DNA of 6,359 bases, taken from JASFTV01 sp050050615. GTDB lineage: Bacteria; Desulfobacterota; DSM-4660; Desulfatiglandales; HGW-15. Positions 1 to 5,860 of this stretch are shown piece after piece (position 1 is the stretch's first letter; every line of letters starts with the position of its first letter). The position numbers and the translations under genes were made by a program. The stretch is taken from contig JASFTV010000201.1 in assembly GCA_050050615.1 (NCBI GenBank), positions 1-6,359 on the forward strand, in the 5' to 3' direction. Below the pieces are notes generated by a model that saw nothing but the letters and a program-made list of their open reading frames with translations, made no database searches and was not told the origin of the DNA.

Positions 1-193
1 GCCCGCAGGGTGGGGAGTCCAAGCGAAGCGCGGACAAATCCCGAGGAATGAGGCGTACAGAGAAGTACGCCGCAGTGCCTCCGGCCCGGAGGGCCTACGC
101 CCCGGAGGGACGAGGGATGAGGGTAACACAGCCCTGCGACCTTGCTCAGGGCCGCGAGCCTGCCGAGCTGCAGATGGGCGTTTTCCGGCAGCC
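1..193. repeat. GC-rich intergenic repeat with several hairpins; no gene
   Basis: This gap downstream of the leftward dehydrogenase has no convincing coding region. It is packed with short inverted and direct repeats. GGCGTAC (52-58) pairs perfectly with GTACGCC (65-71) around a 6-base loop. CCTCCG (78-83) pairs with CGGAGG (87-92). CCCGGAGGG occurs at 85-93 and again at 101-109. A 17-base imperfect direct repeat joins 42-58 (CGAGGAATGAGGCGTAC) to 111-127 (13 of 17 identical). CCCTG (132-136) can pair with CAGGG (147-151). The pattern resembles dispersed intergenic repeats that I recall from deltaproteobacterial genomes, but membership in a family is inference. I see no T-tract that would make a clear terminator for the dehydrogenase. 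Confidence 0.55.
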
Positions 194-2013
194 TCAAAAG
201 GCCTCCTCAGGGATGTCTAGGGCCGAAGTATCCTCCTGCTGTAAAGACATGTGACGTGCGAATACATTTGTCAAGATATTTCGGCAGAAGTATTTTGCCG
301 TCTCCATTTTTCCGCGGTAAAAAATCCCGTCCTTGGAGTTGGCGTCAACGTCCTTCAACTTATCCCGGGCCAGTAAACCCTGCTCAAGCATCAACTGGCT
401 CATGAGAACCTCTGCAAAACATTCCAGAAAGCGTGTCGTGCTCAATGGTATCAGGTGCGGCTTGCCACCCTGAAAGTATTGCATGTATCTCATGGCAAAA
501 TCGCCGGTGGCCTGGGCCGCCTTGAACAGGAGTTTGAAATCCAATGCAAAGTCTTCATCTTCCTTGTACTCACCTGTAAAGGCCATGACTTCCTGGACCC
601 AATCCTGAAAGACCTTTCCGCCCTCCATCCCGAGTTTGCGGCCCACCAAATCCAGGGACTGAATGAAACTGGTTCCTTCCCAGATGGACACGATCTTCAC
701 GTCCCGGGCATACTGTTCCACCGGGAATTCACTGCAATACCCCACACCGCCGAGTACCTGGATCGCATCACGGGTGAGATGGTACCCGAAGTCTGCGCAA
801 TAGGCTTTGACCAAAGGGGTAAACAGTTCCACTTGCCTGTGCGCCCCTTTACGAGTGGCCTCATCAGGGTCCCTCATAGACATATCAATGAGGTACAAAA
901 CCTTCCCTATCATGGCGCGCATCGCCTCTGTGCCCGCCTTGAGGTTCATGAGCATGCGGCGCACGTCCTCATGCTGAACAATGGGCACCCTATCGGCATC
1001 CCGGTTCGTAAAGGGAGGCCCCTGGACGCGCTCTTTGGCGTACTGGCGAGCGGTGTCATAGGCGCTTGTTGCCAGTGCCATGCCCTGGATCCCACAGCCC
1101 ATGCGTGCCTCGTTGATCATCTGAAACATCTTTGCCATACCCGAGTTGGGTTCACCCAGCAGGATGCCCCGGCATTGGCCATTCTCGCCAAAATTAAGCG
1201 TGGCGGTTGCCGAACCCTTGATGCCCATCTTGTGCTCGATGTTACCGCAGTACACATCATTGGGTGCCCCAAGAGAACCATCCGGATTGACCCAGATTTT
1301 GGGCACTATAAACAGGCTGACACCCTTGGTCCCGGGCATGGCGCCTTCGATGCGTGCCAATACCAGGTGTATAATGTTCTCGGTCAGATCATGCTCGCCA
1401 CAGGTGATAAAACGCTTTGTCCCTTCAATCTTGTAGACCCGCGGGTCACCTGCGTCCGGGTCGGAACGGCCTTGGTACGGAGCCACCCCACGTCTGAGCC
1501 TGCGTCCGGTTCTGTAAGACACATGGTGCCCCCCCACACACCTGTGTACATCTTTTCTACGAACAAAGCCTTGTCTTCATCCGTGCCAAAGTTCTCGATC
1601 AAATGCCCATTCCCAGCGGCCAGTCCAGGATACGTCATAAAGGCCAAATTCGCCCCCACGAAAAACTCGTTGACTAACCCGCCTACCGTGGCAGGGAGGC
1701 CCTGACCTCCAAACTCCGGGTTGGAAGAGATGGCCGTCCAGCCGTTTTCCGCAAGAACCCGCCAGCACTCCCGGAAGACCTCTGGCACCTTCACATTGCC
1801 ATCCTCATATACGCAGCCTTCCAGGTCACCATCCTGCATTGCAGGACCGAGCACCTCTACAGAGACCTTCAGCGCCTCATCGATGATCATTTTAAAGTCA
1901 TCCACAGAAAAATCCTTGTAGCTCTCGTAGGTAAGCAGTTTATCCATGTCCAGGTGCTCGAAGAGCACGAACTGCGTGTCCCTTGGATCGCGCCGAAAAT
2001 AGTTTATCCCCAT
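194..2013 (-). pseudogene. Large acyl-CoA dehydrogenase (FadE5/DmdC-like), frameshifted
   Basis: FAD-dependent acyl-CoA dehydrogenase of the large (about 600-residue) class with an extra C-terminal domain. The family oxidises acyl-CoA to 2-enoyl-CoA in the cytoplasm; the FadE5 and DmdC (3-methylthiopropionyl-CoA dehydrogenase) branches share this architecture. The ATG at 2013 has a good Shine-Dalgarno (GGAGGT at 2024-2019, 5 bases before it). Residues 1-184 (2013 to 1462) carry the N-terminal helical domain, FGGQG near 101-105 and the FAD/substrate motif MCLTEPDAGSD at 164-174. The reading then jumps frame: from 1462 to 194 another frame continues with ITCGEHDLTEN, the beta domain and IWEGTS, whose Glu (about residue 446 of the restored 606) is the expected catalytic base. 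One missing base, probably a G in what would have been CCGGACCCGGAC, explains the break. It may be a real mutation or a sequencing error. The exact acyl substrate cannot be told. Confidence 0.88.
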
Positions 2014-2018
2014 GTCTT

Positions 2019-2024
2019 ACCTCC
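2019..2024 (-). promoter_or_regulatory. Shine-Dalgarno of the acyl-CoA dehydrogenase
   Basis: Read on the minus strand this is GGAGGT, five bases before the ATG at 2013-2011. It fixes the start at a position matching the usual N-terminus of this protein class. Confidence 0.75.
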
Positions 2025-2040
2025 AGTGTTTAGAGCGGTC

Positions 2041-2072
2041 TATATATGTATATATATAAAGAATGGTGCCAA
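2041..2072 (-). promoter_or_regulatory. Candidate leftward promoter for the acyl-CoA dehydrogenase
   Basis: On the minus strand TTGGCA (2072-2067) resembles a -35 box. It is followed 16-18 bases later by the TA-rich run at 2058-2041, which offers several overlapping -10-like hexamers such as TACATA. No single -10 is a close TATAAT match, so the exact start is uncertain. Position and orientation fit the gene starting at 2013. Confidence 0.35.
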
Positions 2073-2088
2073 TTCCAGGTAGGTTCGT

Positions 2089-2108
2089 CCGCATATTACC
2101 CTATGCGG
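2089..2108. promoter_or_regulatory. 7+7 bp perfect inverted repeat, possible operator
   Basis: CCGCATA (2089-2095) and TATGCGG (2102-2108) are exact inverted repeats separated by 6 bases. The site lies between the divergent dehydrogenase and flavin oxidoreductase genes, just upstream of the candidate leftward -35 box. This is where a dimeric regulator of acyl-CoA metabolism could bind. The sequence also allows a small RNA hairpin, and the regulator is unknown. Confidence 0.35.
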
Positions 2109-2186
2109 CATCTCAGGTCAAATCCCTCCCAGCAGTATTTCCTTGACAGCTATTTCCTGTTTGATAGGTAAAACCAAGCATTCTAA

Positions 2187-2368
2187 CCACAGAGACACCC
2201 GCCTTCGCCAAGGCTACGGCGGGGCAAGCAGAGGACACTAAGATCTGGTTTGTTGTTTTCGTTGTTCCCCTCCCGCCTCTGGCGGGAATAAGTAGTTTCC
2301 CTTTGCCGGCGTCTCAGCGGCAAAGGGAAAATCGTTACTATCTGCGAACTTTGCGTCTCTGCGGTGAG
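2187..2368. repeat. Composite inverted-repeat element, MITE-like
   Basis: The ends form an imperfect inverted repeat: 2186-2198 (ACCACAGAGACAC) against 2353-2365 (GCGTCTCTGCGGT), 11 of 13 complementary. Inside are three further hairpins: CCCGCC (2198-2203) with GGCGGG (2218-2223); TCCCGCC (2271-2277) with GGCGGGA (2281-2287); and TTTCCCTTTGCCG (2296-2308) with CGGCAAAGGGAAA (2318-2330), the last a perfect 13-bp stem. The element is bracketed by TCTAA at 2182-2186 and 2369-2373, which may be a short target duplication. There is no coding capacity. It ends directly against the ribosome binding site of the next gene, so it will lie in or near that gene's leader. Confidence 0.5.
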
Positions 2369-2371
2369 TCT

Positions 2372-2380
2372 AAAAGGAGG
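2372..2380 (+). promoter_or_regulatory. Shine-Dalgarno that decides the flavin oxidoreductase start
   Basis: AAAAGGAGG lies six bases before the ATG at 2387. It selects that ATG over an in-frame ATG at 2303, which would add 28 residues encoded entirely by the hairpin repeat and unlike any family N-terminus. Confidence 0.8.
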
Positions 2381-2386
2381 TTGGCC

Positions 2387-3352
2387 ATGTTTCAAACCAA
2401 GGTTACCGAAATGCTGGGCATCAAGTACCCTATCATCGGTGGTACCATGATGTGGGTCACCAACGCGGAATTCACCGCGGCCATTTCCAATGCGGGTGGC
2501 CTGGGCATACTGGCTTCGGCCATGTATGAAACCCGTGATGCTTTCGCCGAAGCCATCGACCGGGTTTACGAACTGACTGACAAGCCCTTTGCCGTGAATA
2601 TCAATCTCTTTCCCATGATGCGCGCCATTGACAACAATGAGTATGTGGACGTCTTGATCGAAAAGGGTGTCAGGATCATCGAAACCTCGGGACACCATGC
2701 ACCCGAGGATCTCTGTGCCCGGTTCAAAGGGGCGGGCATGACCTGGATGCACAAGTGTGTAGGGCTCCGCTATGCCCTCAAGGTTCAGGACATGGGAACA
2801 GACATCATCACTGTTGTGGGATATGAAAACGGTGGGGCGACGGGTAAATTGGATATCGGCACTCTGGTGCTCGTGCCGCGGGTGGCCGAGGCCATAAAGG
2901 TTCCCTTGATCGGTGGAGGGGGTATCTCAGACGGCAGGGGTCTGCTCGCCGTTTTGGCCTTAGGTGCGCAGGGCGTCATTATCGGAACACGCCTGCTTCT
3001 CACCCAAGTAGCGCCTATTCATGAAAATTTAAAAAGGGCACTCGTCGAGGCGAGTGAGTTGGACACCATGTTGATCATGCGCTCCATAGGAGCCACGCAC
3101 AGGGTGTGGGCAAATGCCGCGGCCAACAAATGTGCAGAACTGGAGGCAGACCAGGCCGGTCTTCCTGAGATCTTGAAGGTGGTTGCAGGGGAAAACGCGA
3201 AGCGGATGTACGAAAACGGTGAACTGGATGTGGGCGTCATCTCCTGCGGACAGGGTATTGGGATGGTGCACAACATTCCCACAGTCCAAGAGCTCTTCGA
3301 CGGCATCATCTTCGAAGCCACGGAAATGGCGAAAAAGCTGGGGAACAATTAG
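2387..3352 (+). CDS. Nitronate monooxygenase/FabK-family flavin oxidoreductase
   Basis: A 321-residue TIM-barrel FMN enzyme of the 2-nitropropane dioxygenase family (PF03060 type). This family includes nitronate monooxygenases, FabK enoyl-ACP reductases and NAD(P)H:quinone reductases. The typical N-terminus is seen as YPIIGGTMMWVTNAEF (14-29), then ISNAGGLGIL (33-42). The FMN-phosphate site is visible as GGGGISDGRG (176-185), followed by ALGAQGVIIGTRLL (191-204). The C-terminus has the family's GQGIG (288-292) and a PTVQELFDGII stretch. The motif usually written GxExGGHxG reads GYENGGATG at 145-153, so Ala151 stands where FabK and nitronate monooxygenases carry a His. A different reaction is therefore likely. 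A strong Shine-Dalgarno supports the start at 2387. It is divergent from an acyl-CoA dehydrogenase, so a role with acyl-CoA thioesters is plausible but is inference. Confidence 0.87.
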   Translation: MFQTKVTEMLGIKYPIIGGTMMWVTNAEFTAAISNAGGLGILASAMYETRDAFAEAIDRVYELTDKPFAVNINLFPMMRAIDNNEYVDVLIEKGVRIIETSGHHAPEDLCARFKGAGMTWMHKCVGLRYALKVQDMGTDIITVVGYENGGATGKLDIGTLVLVPRVAEAIKVPLIGGGGISDGRGLLAVLALGAQGVIIGTRLLLTQVAPIHENLKRALVEASELDTMLIMRSIGATHRVWANAAANKCAELEADQAGLPEILKVVAGENAKRMYENGELDVGVISCGQGIGMVHNIPTVQELFDGIIFEATEMAKKLGNN

Positions 3353-3400
3353 TATCGCGTCTGGTGACTAATTTAAATGTCTGAAATTCTTTTCCTCTCT

Positions 3401-3467
3401 GCCCTCCCCCTTTGATGGGGGAGGGCTTCGGCCGTGAGCTCAGCCGAACGGTCGGGGTGGGGGTGAG
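3401..3467. repeat. Intergenic hairpin repeat after the flavin oxidoreductase
   Basis: GCCCTCCCCC (3401-3410) and GGGGGAGGGC (3417-3426) form a perfect 10-bp stem with loop TTTGAT. Right behind it TTCGGC (3427-3432) pairs with GCCGAA (3443-3448) around the 8-bp palindrome TGAGCTCA (3435-3442). A G-rich run then follows (3452-3464). The CCCTCCCCC/GGGGGAGGG core followed by GGGGTGGGGGTGA looks like a widely dispersed bacterial intergenic repeat (recollection, not checked). No T-tract follows on either strand, so it is not a standard intrinsic terminator, although it may stabilise the 3' end of the preceding transcript. Confidence 0.5.
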
Positions 3468-3485
3468 GCCAATGAATTATGGAAC

Positions 3486-3514
3486 TTGCTCATGAAAAAT
3501 AGCACTACTTTAAC
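3486..3514 (+). promoter_or_regulatory. Weak promoter candidate for the barrel-sulfatase pair
   Basis: TTGCTC (3486-3491) and TTTAAC (3509-3514) are separated by 17 bases. They match the sigma-70 consensus at 3 and 4 of 6 positions. Transcription would begin about 3520, giving a short leader before the ATG at 3548. The match is weak. Confidence 0.3.
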
Positions 3515-3547
3515 TCCTCTATCAGAGAGTTTCCAAGGAAAACGCTG

Positions 3548-4030
3548 ATGCGAAAAAGATGGAAATTTCTTTTATTGATTATGGTCTTTGTGTTCACTCT
3601 GCCGCTATGGGCTCTGGCAGCCGAGGAAGAGCACGAAGAGCATAAGGAGTCGCACTATCATCGTAACCACCTTGGACTTCTTGTGGGAAACACCCACGAA
3701 GAGAATGAGGACACCATTACCGTAGGGCTTGATTATGAGTACCGCTTCACTCAGTACCTTGGCATAGGAGGTCTTTTGGAATACGTGGGTGAGGATATCC
3801 GGGAGTGGGTTGGCCTGGTTCCCATCTTCATACACCCTTATAAAGGGGTCCGGTTCATCGTCGCTCCAGGAATAAAAGCTAAAGAGGACGAAGACAAGTT
3901 CCTCTGGAGACTTGGGGTGGGCTATAGGATCCCTATCGGCAACTGGACCATTGCGCCTGAATTCAACATTGACTTTACTGAAGGTGAAGAAGGTTACGTC
4001 TATGGTGTAAGCTTCGGATATGGATTTTAG
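3548..4030 (+). CDS. Small exported outer-membrane beta-barrel protein, His-rich N-terminus
   Basis: 160 residues; no named family recognised with certainty. Residues 1-24/25 form a clear Sec signal peptide: basic MRKRWK, hydrophobic core 7-20, and an ALA-A cleavage site before EEE. The mature start is acidic and His-rich (H29, H32, H36, H38, H41), a possible metal-binding tail. The remainder alternates polar and hydrophobic residues in about eight strands (roughly 41-49, 55-66, 70-79, 86-95, 100-110, 117-127, 132-141, 150-160). It ends in GYGF with a terminal Phe, the usual C-terminal signal for BAM-assembled barrels. The size fits an eight-stranded barrel such as the OmpA/OmpW/PagP range. 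AAGGA lies 8 bases before the ATG. It is followed after 59 bases by the sulfatase with no terminator, suggesting one transcript. Its job (channel, structural or binding) is not shown. Confidence 0.8.
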   Translation: MRKRWKFLLLIMVFVFTLPLWALAAEEEHEEHKESHYHRNHLGLLVGNTHEENEDTITVGLDYEYRFTQYLGIGGLLEYVGEDIREWVGLVPIFIHPYKGVRFIVAPGIKAKEDEDKFLWRLGVGYRIPIGNWTIAPEFNIDFTEGEEGYVYGVSFGYGF

Positions 4031-4076
4031 GATGAGGAAGCAAGAGTGATTTTTCTCAAAAGCTGAAAACATAGAT

Positions 4077-4082
4077 AGGAGG
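4077..4082 (+). promoter_or_regulatory. Strong Shine-Dalgarno of the sulfatase
   Basis: AGGAGG, seven bases before the ATG at 4090. It supports this start over the in-frame ATG two codons later (4096), because 4090 has the better spacing. Confidence 0.75.
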
Positions 4083-4089
4083 AGAAAAA

Positions 4090-5691
4090 ATGAAAATGCC
4101 ATCAATTGTGTTTTGGTCAGTGGCGATCCTTATCACCGCCCTTCCGATTCAGGTACATGCCGCCCAGTTCGACGCGCCCTATTATGCGTTGGAAAGAAAG
4201 AACAAGGCGAAATGGGCCGAGGAAGACAAGCAGATCAATAAAAAACTGGCGGCGCTTGAAAAAAGGTTTGGCAAGAAACCGAACATCATCTACATCCTGG
4301 CCGACGACGTCGGCTGGGGTGAGATGGGCTGGCAGGGCGGCGGCAAGCATCGTGGGACACCGACACCCGAGCTTGACAAGATGGCATTCGAGGGCATGCG
4401 CTTCTGGTCCGCTTACGCGGAACCGTCGTGCACGCCTTCCCGCATCGCTATAAACACCGGTCGCCATCCGGTACGCACCGGTTTGCTGAGTGTCCTCTGG
4501 CCAGGCCAGACCGAAGGGCTTTCGGCCCAAGAAGTGATGGTAGCCGAAGTGCTCTCGGCGGCTGGCTACGACACTGCCATGTGGGGCAAGTGGCATCTGG
4601 GCGACCTGCCCGAGCACGCGCCAGAGAACCAGGGCTACGACTATGCGTACTACGGCATGTGGAACGGGGCGCCAGACAACTGGCCCGGCTCTTTTGACAT
4701 GTACAAGGATGCGCCGAACCCCAACAAGGCGATGTTCTACGACTTTCCCGGGGCGGAGGAATACAAAAAGCGGACGGGGATCGATCTGTCAGAGGCCGCG
4801 TTTGTGGGCCGAAAGGAACAGGGTCGGAAGCCCGTCGAGGGGATTGCCGGTAGGCTGGGTCCAAATCGACAGGAAGCATTCGAGGCCGAATCGATCAAGC
4901 AAATAACGGCTTACATCAAGGACAAGGCAAAGGGCGACAAGCCCTTCTTCATCTACTGGGCGACCTACACCCAGCAGCTTCAGGGATCTGAGACGCACCA
5001 TAATGACAAGTATGTGGACAAGGTCAATGCGCAGGCATCGGAAATGGCGGCCCACAACGCCCATGTGAGGCAACTGCTCGAGACATTGAAGGCCGGGGGC
5101 ATCGCCGAGAACACTCTCGTCGTCTGGATTAGCGACAACGGACCCATGTACGCCTTCTACCCCAACTCCGGCTATTCGTGGCTGCGTGGCGCCAAGGGCG
5201 ATGTCCTAGAGGGTGGAGTGCGGGTGCCAGCGATGGCCTGGTGGCCGGGTATGATCGCGCCCAATCAGGACCCAGTTGACATTTTGCACATCACCGATCT
5301 GTTCACGACGGCCGCCCGCTTGGCGGGAGCGCTCGGCAAGATACCGAATGACCGCGTCACAGATGGTGTCGATCAGACCGCGCTCCTTCTGCTTGGGGAA
5401 GGCCACGGCCGGCGTAACATGATGTTCCACTACAGCGGCGGGGTCCTCGGTGCTATTCGATACGAGGACTTCAAAATCCACATCAAGGAGGGGCATGGGG
5501 GACTTCCGGGCATGGATTTCTACAACGTCATGCGTGACCCTGGCGAGAAATTCGGTCAGCTCTACCCGGGGCTCTTCGCGGTGACGCCGGTCCAGATTGC
5601 CTTACGAGAGCACATGCTCATGATTCGGAAGTTCCCGCATCGGGTGTCAGAGACCACACCGAAGGGCGCGGAATTGACTCCGCATGATTAA
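4090..5691 (+). CDS. Exported cysteine-type sulfatase (arylsulfatase family)
   Basis: 533 residues, a typical full-length sulfatase of the alkaline-phosphatase superfamily. It hydrolyses a sulfate ester, probably in the periplasm; the substrate is unknown. Residues 1-24 are a signal peptide (cleavage near VHA-AQ). A charged helical stretch (about 33-62) precedes the catalytic domain. Motifs in order: metal ligands in ADDVGWG (D72, D73); CTPSR at 114-118 within an extended TGRHPVRTG signature, where Cys114 is the residue converted to formylglycine; GKWHLG at 166-171 (K167, H169); SDNGP at 348-352 (D349, N350); and KGDVLEGGVRVP at 369-380. A second active-site His usual in FFxYxxxxxPH is replaced by Gln296, with H303/H304 nearby as possible substitutes. 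No formylglycine-generating enzyme or anaerobic maturase lies in the window, so maturation must be encoded elsewhere. It sits between two outer-membrane protein genes and is richer in GC than both. Confidence 0.93.
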   Translation: MKMPSIVFWSVAILITALPIQVHAAQFDAPYYALERKNKAKWAEEDKQINKKLAALEKRFGKKPNIIYILADDVGWGEMGWQGGGKHRGTPTPELDKMAFEGMRFWSAYAEPSCTPSRIAINTGRHPVRTGLLSVLWPGQTEGLSAQEVMVAEVLSAAGYDTAMWGKWHLGDLPEHAPENQGYDYAYYGMWNGAPDNWPGSFDMYKDAPNPNKAMFYDFPGAEEYKKRTGIDLSEAAFVGRKEQGRKPVEGIAGRLGPNRQEAFEAESIKQITAYIKDKAKGDKPFFIYWATYTQQLQGSETHHNDKYVDKVNAQASEMAAHNAHVRQLLETLKAGGIAENTLVVWISDNGPMYAFYPNSGYSWLRGAKGDVLEGGVRVPAMAWWPGMIAPNQDPVDILHITDLFTTAARLAGALGKIPNDRVTDGVDQTALLLLGEGHGRRNMMFHYSGGVLGAIRYEDFKIHIKEGHGGLPGMDFYNVMRDPGEKFGQLYPGLFAVTPVQIALREHMLMIRKFPHRVSETTPKGAELTPHD

Positions 5692-5699
5692 TGCCATAT

Positions 5700-5741
5700 A
5701 AAAAAGACATGAAGCCGACGTGCTACGGCACGCGGCTCATG
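5700..5741 (-). terminator. Intrinsic terminator-like hairpin, leftward orientation
   Basis: CATG-A-AGCCG-A-CGTGC (5708-5723) pairs with GCACGCGGCTCATG (5728-5741). This gives a 14-bp stem with two bulged A's and the stable loop TACG closed by C-G. On the minus strand the stem is followed after two bases by six T's (5705-5700), the classic intrinsic terminator form. For rightward transcripts no T-tract follows, so there it can only act as a 3'-end stabilising hairpin behind the sulfatase stop at 5691. Confidence 0.55.
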
Positions 5742-5788
5742 CCTGCGGTTATGACGATTTACTTATTCACCAGTGGCCTCCTTCCTGT

Positions 5789-5808
5789 TGATTCACTAGC
5801 ATGATTCA
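5789..5808. repeat. Direct repeat TGATTCA x2 upstream of the last gene
   Basis: TGATTCA occurs at 5789-5795 and 5802-5808, a 13-base period, inside the 169-base gap before the gene at 5861. It could be a pair of regulator half-sites or chance. I found no convincing -10/-35 pair in this gap. Confidence 0.25.
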
Positions 5809-5860
5809 AAATTGGACAACTTAATTAAGACAAGTACGTGTGTAGACAGGAGAGAGTTTT

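Noticed and set aside
1..193. CRISPR array or tRNA in the repeat-rich left end
   Set aside because: Repeats are short, unevenly spaced and imperfect, with no uniform spacers, and no cloverleaf or TPsiC-like arm could be found.
1384..1537. Programmed ribosomal frameshift in the dehydrogenase
   Set aside because: No slippery heptamer of the X XXY YYZ type or downstream pseudoknot is apparent at the break, and the family is not known to use recoding. Mutation or sequencing error is simpler.
455..1705. Long plus-strand open frame (416 codons) opposite the acyl-CoA dehydrogenase
   Set aside because: It is antisense to a frame full of dehydrogenase motifs, has no Shine-Dalgarno, and its protein resembles nothing. 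Long antisense frames are common in GC-rich coding DNA.
2143..2171. Perfect TTGACA (2143-2148) as a rightward promoter for the flavin oxidoreductase
   Set aside because: At spacings of 16-18 bases only poor -10 candidates (such as TAGGTA) follow, so a full promoter cannot be supported, though a -35 role remains possible.
2303..2386. 28-codon N-terminal extension of the flavin oxidoreductase
   Set aside because: It lies entirely within the hairpin repeat, lacks a ribosome site, and the strong AGGAGG before 2387 fits the family start.
3605..4105. Minus-strand open frame over the small barrel gene
   Set aside because: The plus strand shows a signal peptide, a beta-strand pattern and a terminal Phe. 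The antisense product has no recognisable features.
4117..4617. Minus-strand open frame inside the sulfatase, and similar ones at 4448-4879 and 5206-5496
   Set aside because: These are shadows of the sulfatase, whose motifs fix the plus-strand frame. Their compositions (Arg/Pro/Ser rich) are typical of noncoding frames.
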